Shown here in pieces: positions 27,276 through 34,778 of a DNA stretch of 64,000 nucleotides (position 1 is the stretch's first letter; every line of letters starts with the position of its first letter). The stretch is from Streptomyces filamentosus (GTDB lineage: Bacteria > Actinomycetota > Actinomycetes > Streptomycetales > Streptomycetaceae). A program made the translations under genes and the position numbers. The notes below the pieces were generated by a model, which was given only the letters and a program-made list of their open reading frames with translations, was not told where the DNA came from and made no database searches. Location of the stretch: assembly GCF_014654895.1 (NCBI RefSeq), contig NZ_BNBE01000004.1, positions 124,001 to 188,000 on the forward strand. The letters are read 5' to 3'.

Positions 27276-27634
27276 CAACGGATCCTTCTGGGGGGAACTG
27301 GCGTGAGGGGACGCGGGGGATTTGGGGATGCGGGGAGGTAAGGGAGGTGGGGATGCGAGGTGTACGGGAAGCCGGGGGTGAACTGCCGCAGCGATCTCTG
27401 CCCTGCCGGACCCCCTTCATCCCGCCCTCACCCGGACGAGGGATGAGGAAACGATCCTGTCTCCGCCACTCGGGGCACGTGCGTCAGCACGCGGGGGTGA
27501 GCCCGGCCCGGAAGCCGGGCCGACCAGGGGAAAGAGGGGGAGGCAGGGAGCGAATGGGCGGGCGCCTCGGCGAGGGTTCGGAGCTCGCCGCTGCCGCGCC
27601 TTCGGAGGCGAACCCACGCCAGACCTTCACCACC
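27276..27634. other. Intergenic region with small inverted repeats
   Basis: About 360 bp lie between two divergent genes. They contain a hairpin CGGCCCGG-AAG-CCGGGCCG (27504-27522) and TCATCCC/GGGATGA arms near 27417-27443. I see no convincing coding frame with a ribosome-binding site. Confidence 0.4.
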
Positions 27635-27680
27635 CGACAGTAAATACTGTCGCCAACTCTTCTCGACAGCTAAACTTGTC
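27635..27680 (+). promoter_or_regulatory. Two palindromic operators over the promoter of the 27683 gene
   Basis: CGACAGTA-AA-TACTGTCG (27635-27652) is an 18-bp palindrome with perfect 8-bp arms. A second copy, GACAG-N6-TTGTC (27665-27680), follows 29 bp downstream and matches 11 of 16 positions. TAAACT (27671-27676) fits a -10 box whose start would fall on the ATG at 27683. Both sites would overlap the polymerase footprint. Confidence 0.6.
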
Positions 27681-27682
27681 AC

Positions 27683-28309
27683 ATGAGCGATGCGAGTGGA
27701 ATCCCCACCCCCGACAAGACCGACGAGGACTTCTGGACCGTCTTCTCCCACCTGGTGGAGCCCCCTTGGAACGAGCCCGCCACGGACGACGCGTTCACCA
27801 TGGACGAGCGGATCCACGACGCCGTGCGCGCGCTGGCCGAGGGGATCTCGACGCGGTTGCTGGCCTACCGCGCCGCGGGCAAGCCCCTGGATCCCGTGCT
27901 CATGGCCGCGCCGGACGTGCAGCTGGCACTGCTGCGGGCCCTGTACGAGGCCAAGCTGTCCGTCGACCGGCTCGCGGAGAGCGCGGCCACCGTCGCGGGG
28001 CGCAGCGGGGCGAACTACGCCCAGCTCGGCGCCGCCTGGGGCGGCATCAAGCGGCAGTCGGCCCGTCTCAAGTGGCCCCACGCCGTGGTGCGGAAGTCCG
28101 CCAGTGAGTCCATTCCGCTGCACTACGCGGGCGGGACCGCGGTCGTGCACCACGATGCCGACGCCGACGCCTGGTGGTACACCGCCACCGCCGCGGACCA
28201 GGAGGAGAAGGAGTCCGATCCGGTCCACGGCACCTACGCCGAGGCGATCGCGGGGGCGACCGAGTTCCTCCTCGCGCACGCGCTGCCGGACCGCCCTTCC
28301 GGCACGTGA
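27683..28309 (+). CDS. Hypothetical protein with possible helix-turn-helix segment
   Basis: The 208-residue soluble protein belongs to no family I can name. The middle part has helices (LMAAPDVQLALLRALYEAKL) followed by ATVAGRSGANYAQLGAAWGG and IKRQSARLKWP. This recalls the actinobacterial pattern in which an 'AxIGxALGxSRQxAxxRW' helix-turn-helix is appended to diverse domains. The C-terminal part is a small beta-rich region (HYAGGTAVVHHDADADAWWY). No ribosome-binding site precedes the ATG, and two strong palindromes cover its promoter, so it may be an autoregulated DNA-binding protein. The spacing to neighbours suggests a single gene. Confidence 0.75.
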   Translation: MSDASGIPTPDKTDEDFWTVFSHLVEPPWNEPATDDAFTMDERIHDAVRALAEGISTRLLAYRAAGKPLDPVLMAAPDVQLALLRALYEAKLSVDRLAESAATVAGRSGANYAQLGAAWGGIKRQSARLKWPHAVVRKSASESIPLHYAGGTAVVHHDADADAWWYTATAADQEEKESDPVHGTYAEAIAGATEFLLAHALPDRPSGT

Positions 28310-28343
28310 GGCGGGCGCCCTTCAAGTCCTCACGGTCTCAAGC

Positions 28344-28397
28344 CTTTTGATCCTCCGGACCGGGGAACCAGCTTTTCGATCCTCCGGACCGGGGAAC
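28344..28397. repeat. Tandem direct repeat of 25-26 bp
   Basis: Two copies of CTTTT(C)GATCCTCCGG plus ACCGGGGAAC, at 28344-28368 and 28372-28397, differ only by one inserted C. They lie between the 208-residue protein gene and the sensor kinase gene. The role is unknown. Confidence 0.7.
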
Positions 28398-28568
28398 TCC
28401 GGGCGGTGACGGCAGGGAGCGCGGGCCGGGAAGCGCTGGGACACGGGGGATGGTCACTGCGCTTCCCGGCCGCCCCGCCATCCTCCCCGGCGCGGACCCG
28501 TGCGCGGCAGGGCCGAAGGGCACCGGGAGGTGTCCGGGGCCGGGGCCGGACGGCCCGGTCCGAAGGCA

Positions 28569-28582
28569 GGGCCGTTCGGCCC
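28569..28582. promoter_or_regulatory. GGGCCG-TT-CGGCCC palindrome upstream of the sensor kinase
   Basis: This is a perfect 6-bp-armed palindrome located 96 bp before the kinase start. It belongs to a GGGCC-N4-GGCCC set found repeatedly in intergenic DNA of this cluster. It is a candidate site for the NarL-type regulator at 30604. Confidence 0.5.
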
Positions 28583-28677
28583 TTCCGGGACGTTCCCGCA
28601 GGTCGCGTACGCTGCGGGCGGGGGCGGCGGCGGACCGTCGTCCCGGCAGGACGAGGCGAGAAGAGAGCGGGGCCGCC

Positions 28678-30519
28678 ATGCCCGAGACAGCCGGCCCGGC
28701 GACGGAGGACACCGGCAGGGGGGACACCGGGACGGAGGAGACCTGGACGGAGGGCACGACGGAGGGCACGACGGCGGGCGTCGGGACGTGCCGCGCGTCG
28801 GCGCGCGGCACCGCCGCGGGCGGTGACGTCTCGGGCGCCGGCGTCTCGGGCGGTGGGGCCGTTCTGCCGCGGCTCGACGTGCCCGAGCGGATGCACGGAC
28901 TGCTCGCGGCCGTCATGGACCTCGGACGGGACCTCGAACTCCCGCAGGTGCTGCGGAGCATCGTGGAGGCGGCCGCCGGTCTCACCGGCGCCGAGTACGG
29001 GGCGCTCGGCGTGATCGACGACCGGGGGAAGCTCTCCCAGTTCCTGCCCGTCGGGATGGCCGACGAACTGGTGGCCCGGATCGGCCCGGCCCCGTGCGGT
29101 CACGGCATCCTCGGCGAGCTGATCCGCAACCCCTCGCCGCTGCGCCTGGACGACCTCGCCCGGCACCCCAGCAGTTTCGGCTTCCCCGCCCACCATCCTC
29201 CGATGCGCACCTTCCTGGGGGCGCCGATCCGGATCCGCGGCGAGGTCTTCGGCAACATCTACCTCACCGAGAAGCGGGGCGGCGGCGCCTTCGACGCGGA
29301 CGACGAGGCCGTGCTCACCGCGCTGTCGATGGCGGCGGGCGTCGCGGTCGACAACGCGCGCCTCTACCACGACAGCCGTCGCCGGGAGCACCGGCTGGAG
29401 GCGCTGGGCGAGATCACGCGGGCCCTGCTCGCGGGCACGGACACCGACGCGGTGCTGCGGCTGATCGCCCGCCGGGCGATGGAGGTGGCCGACGCCGACC
29501 TCGCCGCCGTCCTGCTGCCGTCCGTGCCGGCGGGCGACCTGACGGTGCGGGTGGCGCACGGCGACGCGGCCGCGCGCGTCCGGGGCGCGCGGCTCCCGGC
29601 GACGGGCTCGCTCGCGGGCCTCGCGGCCCGTACGCGCGGCCCCGTCGTCGCCGCCGACGTCCGCACCGATCCCCGGGCCGCGCCCCTCGACGGCGGCGCG
29701 TCGGATGCCGAGGGGGCGCACGGGCCCGTGGTGGCGGTCCCACTGCCCGTCGACGACGCCCCGTGCGGCGCGCTGCGGCTGAGCCGGCGGGCGGGGCGGC
29801 CCGGTTTCGACGCGACCGAGACCGAGTTGATCAGCGGCTTCGCGGATCAGGCGGCGATCGCGCTCGAACTCGCCCGCAGGCGGGCGCAGTCCGAGGAACT
29901 GGCGGTGCTCCACGACCGCGACCGGATCGCGCGGGACCTCCACGACCTGGCGATCCAGCGGCTGTTCGCGACGGGGATGACGCTCCAGAGCGCGACCCGG
30001 TCCATCGAGCGGCCGGAGGCCGTGGAGCGGGTCGCGCGCGCGGTGGACGACCTGGACGCCACGATCCAGATCATCCGCTCGACCATCCTTCAGCTGCGGA
30101 CGCCCGACGACGACCGGACGGCCGGTCCCGCACTGCGCCGGCGGATGGCGGAGACCGTCCAGCTGGCCGCGCAGCACCTCGGTTTCCCGCCCGCCCTGCG
30201 GATCACCGGGCCGGTCGAGACCGGTGTCCCCGACGAGCTGGCGGAGCACGTCCTCGCCGTCACGGCGGAGGCGCTCAGCAACACCGCCCGGCACGCGCGG
30301 GCGGGGCGGGCCGAGGTCTCGCTCGCCGTGCCGGACGCGGCGGACCGGCTGGTGCTGACGGTCACCGACGACGGGACGGGGCTGGGCGCCGCCGTCCCCA
30401 CCGGCGGGCTGCTGAACATGCGCGCGCGGGCGGAGCAGTGCGCGGGGACGCTGAGCCTGGAGACGCCCGCGGAGGGCGGCGCCAGGATCGTGTGGAGCGC
30501 GCCCCTGCCCACCGACTGA
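28678..30519 (+). CDS. GAF-domain sensor histidine kinase (DevS/DosS-like)
   Basis: The 613-residue cytoplasmic kinase has a low-complexity N-terminus (residues 1-75), then two GAF domains (about 80-220, with EVFGNIYLTEKRGG, and 235-400). A HisKA_3 dimerisation domain carries the phospho-acceptor His422 in DRIARDLHDLAIQRLFATGM. The ATPase domain follows (TVTDDGTGLGAAVPTGGLLN). This matches the DevS/DosS family that senses O2, NO or CO through heme in the first GAF. Whether heme binds here cannot be told from sequence. Its likely partner, the regulator at 30604, is convergent rather than in one operon. The neighbouring flavohemoglobin gene fits a gas or redox role. Confidence 0.9.
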   Translation: MPETAGPATEDTGRGDTGTEETWTEGTTEGTTAGVGTCRASARGTAAGGDVSGAGVSGGGAVLPRLDVPERMHGLLAAVMDLGRDLELPQVLRSIVEAAAGLTGAEYGALGVIDDRGKLSQFLPVGMADELVARIGPAPCGHGILGELIRNPSPLRLDDLARHPSSFGFPAHHPPMRTFLGAPIRIRGEVFGNIYLTEKRGGGAFDADDEAVLTALSMAAGVAVDNARLYHDSRRREHRLEALGEITRALLAGTDTDAVLRLIARRAMEVADADLAAVLLPSVPAGDLTVRVAHGDAAARVRGARLPATGSLAGLAARTRGPVVAADVRTDPRAAPLDGGASDAEGAHGPVVAVPLPVDDAPCGALRLSRRAGRPGFDATETELISGFADQAAIALELARRRAQSEELAVLHDRDRIARDLHDLAIQRLFATGMTLQSATRSIERPEAVERVARAVDDLDATIQIIRSTILQLRTPDDDRTAGPALRRRMAETVQLAAQHLGFPPALRITGPVETGVPDELAEHVLAVTAEALSNTARHARAGRAEVSLAVPDAADRLVLTVTDDGTGLGAAVPTGGLLNMRARAEQCAGTLSLETPAEGGARIVWSAPLPTD

Positions 30520-30524
30520 CGTCA

Positions 30525-30587
30525 CGTCGGGGAAGACCGGGGCCTCCTCCCATGGCGTGCGCGGGGAGGCCCCGGCCTTCCCCGACG
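30525..30587. terminator. Very long bidirectional terminator hairpin
   Basis: CGTCGGGGAAG and CCGGGGCCTCC pair with their complements at 30566-30587, with one A-C mismatch. This gives a stem of about 22 bp between the convergent kinase and response-regulator genes. Confidence 0.75.
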
Positions 30588-30603
30588 GCGTGCGCGGGGG
30601 TTC

Positions 30604-31365
30604 TCACGGCAGGTCGTGGTGAGGTTCCCGGAACCGTTCGGCGATCATCGCGGCCTGGATGCGGCGGCCGACGCCCAGTTTGCCCAGGATCGCCGAGACC
30701 CTGTTCTTCACCGTCTTCTCGGCGAGGAAGAGCCGTTCGGCGATCTGCCGGTTCGTCAGGCCGAGCCCGATCAGGTCGAGGATCTCCAGCTCGCGCGGGG
30801 TGAGCCGGTCGAGTTCGGCGGGCACGGCGCTCCGGGGTCCCGTGTCGGTGCCGCGGATCCGGGCCATGACCCGCTCCGTCATCCTCGGGTCGAGGAGGGA
30901 CTGCCCGGTGGCCACCGTGCGGACGGCCGCGACCAGGTCGGAGCCGCCGATCTGCTTGAGGACGTACCCGGCCGCACCGGCCATGATGGCGTCGAAGAGG
31001 GCCTCGTCGTCGTCGAACGAGGTGAGCATCAGACAGGCCAGGCCGGGGAGTTCGGTGCGCAGCTCGCGGCAGACGCCGACGCCCTCGTGGTCACCGCCGG
31101 AGGCGCCGCTGAGCCGGACGTCGAGCACGGCGACGTCGGGCCGCGCGGCGGGCACCCGGGCGAGCGCCTCGCGTGCGCCGGCGGCCTCGCCGACGACGAC
31201 GATGTCCGGCTCGGCCTCCAGGAGGTCCCGGACGCCCCGGCGGACGACCTCGTGGTCGTCGAGCAGGAAGACACGGATGGGGGCGGAGTCCGCCGCGGTC
31301 CCTCCGGCGGGTACGGGGGCGGGGACGGACGCGGGGGCAGGCGTCGATGCCGTTGCCGTCAGCAT
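30604..31365 (-). CDS. NarL/FixJ-family response regulator (DevR-like)
   Basis: The 253-residue protein has a receiver domain with the acidic pair (FLLDDHEVVRRG), phospho-acceptor Asp82 (DVAVLDVRLSG) and conserved Lys in GYVLKQIGG. A LuxR-type helix-turn-helix follows (LTPRELEILDLIGLGLTNRQ, LAEKTVKNRVSAILGKLGV). An Ala/Pro-rich leader of about 25 residues precedes the receiver. It should be phosphorylated by the adjacent GAF kinase and bind palindromes such as GGGCC-N4-GGCCC near these genes. The pairing is inferred from adjacency and family. Confidence 0.9.
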   Translation of the reverse strand: MLTATASTPAPASVPAPVPAGGTAADSAPIRVFLLDDHEVVRRGVRDLLEAEPDIVVVGEAAGAREALARVPAARPDVAVLDVRLSGASGGDHEGVGVCRELRTELPGLACLMLTSFDDDEALFDAIMAGAAGYVLKQIGGSDLVAAVRTVATGQSLLDPRMTERVMARIRGTDTGPRSAVPAELDRLTPRELEILDLIGLGLTNRQIAERLFLAEKTVKNRVSAILGKLGVGRRIQAAMIAERFREPHHDLP

Positions 31366-31568
31366 GCCGGTGCCTCCGGTGCGGCGGGGGCGGGAGCGGG
31401 GGACGCCGCAAGGCCCGGGCGCGGGGGAAGGACGGCGGGACGACGAGGTGGGGGCTTCACGGAGGACTCCTCGGAAGGGGGTGCGACGGCCGCGCCGACA
31501 GGGGTGCCCCTGGCCACGGCCATGATCACCGGGCCGGGAGCGAGCGACAGTATGGCACCGGGGCCTCA

Positions 31569-31606
31569 GGGCCCTTCGGCCCCGGTCCCAGGGGGCCGAA
31601 AGGCCC
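31569..31606. promoter_or_regulatory. Two tandem GGGCC-N4-GGCCC palindromes
   Basis: GGGCCCTTCGGCCC (31569-31582) and GGGCCGAAAGGCCC (31593-31606) start 24 bp apart. They lie between the divergent response-regulator (start 31365) and PNPOx-like (start 31904) genes. Weaker matches GGTCCGAGCGGCCC (31751-31764) and GGGCCGAACGACCC (31784-31797) lie closer to the latter. No other gene is seen in 31366-31903. Confidence 0.5.
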
Positions 31607-31903
31607 TGTCCGGCCGGTGCCGGTCCTTGGTCGAATGCCTCCGCGCCCTCCGCTCGCCCTCCCCGGAAGCCTGGGCGCGCCCCTCAGGGACGGGCCCGTA
31701 CGGAGGCCGTACGCGGATCGGCGCGGGGCCCGTACGCGGATCCGCACGATGGTCCGAGCGGCCCCGTCCCCGGAAAGCGGCGGGGGCCGAACGACCCTTC
31801 CGAAGTCGCCTCCGGTTGGCGTGTACTGGGATGACCGGGCCCCGTGTGCTCGCCGCGCGCCCGCAGCGCGCCCCCCTCACCCACCACTCCCGGGAAGGCA
31901 CCC

Positions 31904-32380
31904 GTGCACGACGAAGCCGCCCCCGTCCCCGCCGAGGCCCCTCGGGGCGACTCTCCGGCGGGGCCGCGCAGACGGGCCGTCGACCTCCGTCCGGACGAGG
32001 CGCTCCGGCTGCTCTCCGGGGTGCCGCTCGGGCGGATCGTCTTCACCGAGCAGGCGCTCCCGGCGGTCCGCCCCGTCAACCACGTCGTCGACGGCGGCGA
32101 CGTGGTGATCCGTACGGCCGAGGGCGCGGCGCTCGCCCGGCGCGCCCGGGAGGCCGGTACGCGCGGGGTCGTCGTGGCGTACGAGGCCGACGAGATCGAC
32201 GCCGTCGCCCGGCTCGGATGGAGCGTGGTGGTCACCGGTTACTGCCGGCTGGTCACCGACCCCGAGGAGGCGGCCCGTTACGCGGAGGTGCTGCGGCCCT
32301 GGACCGACCGGCACCGGGAGCAGGTGGTCCGGATCCGGCCGGACCTGGTCACGGGCGTCCGGCTGGTCGCGGCGGACTGA
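31904..32380 (+). CDS. Pyridoxamine 5'-phosphate oxidase-like flavin-binding protein
   Basis: The 158-residue protein starts with GTG, with GGGAAGG 6-12 nt upstream. It shows the PNPOx_2 pattern: DEALRLLSGVPLGRIVFTEQ and ALPAVRPVNHVVDGGDVVIR, then VVAYEADEIDAVARLGWSVV and VTGYCRLVTDPEEAARY. Such proteins bind FMN, F420 or heme and are often members of DevR/hypoxia regulons in actinomycetes. That agrees with the GGGCC-type palindromes upstream and the kinase/regulator next door. Catalytic activity is unknown. Confidence 0.85.
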   Translation: MHDEAAPVPAEAPRGDSPAGPRRRAVDLRPDEALRLLSGVPLGRIVFTEQALPAVRPVNHVVDGGDVVIRTAEGAALARRAREAGTRGVVVAYEADEIDAVARLGWSVVVTGYCRLVTDPEEAARYAEVLRPWTDRHREQVVRIRPDLVTGVRLVAAD

Positions 32381-32506
32381 GTCCCGGGCCCGCGCGCGCC
32401 GGGCTCCCGGGCTCGCCGGGCGGGCGCCGCAGACCCGCGCCCCGGACCCGCGCCCTGGATCTGCTCCCCCCTGATCCGTCCTCGGCCCCGCCCCCGAACC
32501 CCCTCC

Positions 32507-33949
32507 TCAGACCCGTGCCGCGGGCCCGTGGGCGAGGGGGACGGTGCCGCCGACCGGGTCGTGCCGCACCTGCGCGGCGGGCACTCCCGCCTGCGCCAGC
32601 AGGTCCAGCGTGGCGGTGACCACGGCGGGCGGGCCGCTGACCCGGACCAGGTGGCCGGACCAGTCGCCGTGCCGGACGACGGCGCCGGCGACCGGGACCG
32701 CCTCAGCTCCCCCGGCCCCGTGGCCGACCCCGTGCCCGCTCTCGTACCCGCCGCCGTCGCCGATGACGGGGACGACGCGCAGCCAGGGCCACCGGCGTTC
32801 GAGTTCCGCGACGGCGGCCGTGTCGTAGAGGTCGTCGAGGGTGCGGGCGCCGAGGAAGAGGTGGACGGTGCGGCCCGGCGGGCGGCGGAGGCCCTGCTCC
32901 TCCAGGAGCGCCTTGGCGGTCGCCCAGCCCGTGTCCCCGGCGACGAGCAGCACGTCGCGGGCCTCGTCCCCCGTCCCGGGCCCCTCCGGTGCCGGGGCGT
33001 CGTCCAGGGTCGTGGTCCCCTGCGGGGGCCCGAGCCGCAGCGCGTCGCCGACGCGGGTCCGCGTCACGAGGACGTCGGCGAGGCCGCCGGAGCCGGTGCC
33101 GCGGACGTGGAACTCCAGCTCGCCGTCGGCGCGGGGCGCGCAGGCGATCGAGTACGGCCGCCAGGCGTGCGGGAGCCTCGGGGACTCGATGCTCGTGTAC
33201 TGGCCCGCGCGGTACGGAAACGGTTCGGCGGTCCGTACCCGCAGGACGGCGAGATCGGGACGGCGGAGCTGATGTCCGGTCACCGTCGCCTGCCACGAGA
33301 CGGGCTCCCCGACCGCCTCCTCGGCCCCGCCGACCATGGCGGCGACGGCGAACCCCACCATGCGCAGCCAGGCCGCCTCCAGCTCCGGGACCCAGGCCGC
33401 GCCGGCCCTGCGGCGCAGCGCCTCGGCGAGCGCGGCCTCGAACACCTCGAAGTGCACCGGCCGGACGCCGAGCTTGCGGTGGTCGCGGCCGAGCCGGGCG
33501 CAGAACGCGGCCACCTCGTCGGGGCGGTCGAGGTTCTCGACGAGGTACCAGAAGGCGCGTTCCAGGTGGGCCCGCTGGAAGTCCATCGAGTCGGGGAAGA
33601 GCCCGCGCAGGTAGGGGTGCTGTTCGAACATCGCCCGGTAGAGGTGGGCGATGAGCGCGTCGAAGGGGGCGACCAGCGGCAGGTGCCGCCGGATCGTCTC
33701 CCGGTCGGCGGGGCCCGCGGGAGCGGGACCGGCCGGGCGGGCCGGGCCGGGTGTGCGGTCCGTGCGATCCGGTCGGGCCGGGCGGTCCGGACGGGCTGGG
33801 GCGCTCAGTCGCCTGCGCAGGCGCATCGCGTCCTGCCGGGCGAGGAGCGCGTGGTACTCGTCGTACCCGGCGGCTCCCGCCGCGCCGGGGCCGCGGTCCC
33901 CCGCTCCCCGTCCCGTACCCCACCGTTCCGTCCGGTCCGCGGTCGTCAT
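32507..33949 (-). CDS. Flavohemoglobin-like protein (globin plus FAD/NAD reductase)
   Basis: The 480-residue protein would use NAD(P)H and O2 to convert NO to nitrate in the cytoplasm. The first about 90 residues form a Pro/Arg/Asp-rich segment (ARPDRPARPDRTDRT) unlike other hemoglobins. The globin domain covers about 90-225 (FDALIAHLYRAMFEQHPYL, with proximal His in GRDHRKLGVRPVHF). A FAD/NAD ferredoxin-reductase-like module follows (YRAGQYTSIE, WRPYSIACAP, VAGDTGWATAKALLEEQ). Start at 33949 is chosen because GAAGGGTGG precedes it. A GGGCC-type palindrome 140 bp upstream links it to the two-component system. Confidence 0.9.
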   Translation of the reverse strand: MTTADRTERWGTGRGAGDRGPGAAGAAGYDEYHALLARQDAMRLRRRLSAPARPDRPARPDRTDRTPGPARPAGPAPAGPADRETIRRHLPLVAPFDALIAHLYRAMFEQHPYLRGLFPDSMDFQRAHLERAFWYLVENLDRPDEVAAFCARLGRDHRKLGVRPVHFEVFEAALAEALRRRAGAAWVPELEAAWLRMVGFAVAAMVGGAEEAVGEPVSWQATVTGHQLRRPDLAVLRVRTAEPFPYRAGQYTSIESPRLPHAWRPYSIACAPRADGELEFHVRGTGSGGLADVLVTRTRVGDALRLGPPQGTTTLDDAPAPEGPGTGDEARDVLLVAGDTGWATAKALLEEQGLRRPPGRTVHLFLGARTLDDLYDTAAVAELERRWPWLRVVPVIGDGGGYESGHGVGHGAGGAEAVPVAGAVVRHGDWSGHLVRVSGPPAVVTATLDLLAQAGVPAAQVRHDPVGGTVPLAHGPAARV

Positions 33950-34088
33950 CGGCCACCCTTCCACGTCGTCCACCAGGCATCGCGCCCGTCGCGGAGGGGC
34001 CGCCGGTCATCGACGGCCCCAAGATCGCGAACGGAGCGCGCGCCAGTGTGGCACCGCGCCGCAACCGCCGTCCGGCCCCGGGCGGCGG

Positions 34089-34102
34089 GGGCCGACCGGC
34101 CC
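34089..34102. promoter_or_regulatory. GGGCCG-AC-CGGCCC palindrome between flavohemoglobin and SRPBCC genes
   Basis: A perfect 6-bp-armed palindrome lies 140 bp upstream of the flavohemoglobin start and 175 bp upstream of the divergent SRPBCC gene at 34277. It matches the class found upstream of the kinase and regulator. Confidence 0.5.
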
Positions 34103-34276
34103 TGGCGTTCCCGCCGGGGAGCGTGTACGCGGGCGGCGTGCCCTCCGTCACGTCCCGGGGTTCCGGGGGCGGACGGCGGACGCGCCCGCTAACGTACCGG
34201 CGAGTAGGTGGTGGGCGGCGGTCCCGCGCGGCCGGAAGGCCGGGGGCGGGGCGGGAGGGTACGAGGGGAGCGGGCC

Positions 34277-34771
34277 ATGGACCGACTGCGGGGCCTGGAG
34301 GAGAGCGTGGTGGTCGACGCGCCGCCGGCGGTCGTCTACCGACTGGTGTCGGACCTGCGGAACATGGGGCACTGGAGCCCGGAGTGCCGGTACGTGTGGG
34401 TGCCGCGGCCTCCGGTGCGCGCCGGCTCCCGGTTCGTCGGGATCAACCGGCGCGGGCCGTTCCTCTGGCCGACGCTCGGACGCGTCACCCGGGTGCGCGC
34501 GGACGGCGAGTTCGTCTTCGACGTCAGCGCCTTCGGGCTGCCGATCGCCCGCTGGGGCTACCGGTTCGAGCCGGAGGGGACGGGGACGCGGCTCACCGAG
34601 TTCTGGCAGGACCTGCGGACCGAAGGCCGCCGCGCCAAGGCCGCCGAACTCCTCGGAACGGTCTTCGCCGGGACGAACCCCGCCCGCAGGATCGCGCTCA
34701 ACCGGTCCGGGATGCACACCACCCTGGAACGCATCGCACGGGCCGCGTCCGAGGCGGCGGCCACCGGCTGA
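34277..34771 (+). CDS. SRPBCC-family protein (polyketide cyclase/START-like)
   Basis: The 164-residue single-domain protein has the hydrophobic-pocket fold opening ESVVVDAPPAVVYRLVSDLR and MGHWSPECRYVW, then strands GSRFVGINRRGPFLWPT, FVFDVSAFGLPIARWGYRFE and GTRLTEFWQDLR. Members bind lipids, polyketides or aromatic compounds or act as cyclases. Nothing nearby names a ligand. ATG follows GAGGGGAG. It shares an intergenic region, containing a GGGCC palindrome, with flavohemoglobin, so co-regulation is possible. The convergent neighbour ends 8 bp away. Confidence 0.85.
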   Translation: MDRLRGLEESVVVDAPPAVVYRLVSDLRNMGHWSPECRYVWVPRPPVRAGSRFVGINRRGPFLWPTLGRVTRVRADGEFVFDVSAFGLPIARWGYRFEPEGTGTRLTEFWQDLRTEGRRAKAAELLGTVFAGTNPARRIALNRSGMHTTLERIARAASEAAATG

Positions 34772-34778
34772 CGGGACG

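Noticed and set aside
28510..28523. GGGCCGAAGGGCAC near the kinase gene
   Set aside because: Only one arm matches; treated as chance.
34013..34026. GGGGCCGCC...CGACGGCCCC inverted repeat upstream of flavohemoglobin
   Set aside because: Its arm spacing (about 11 bp) differs from the GGGCC-N4-GGCCC set, so it was not counted as a site.
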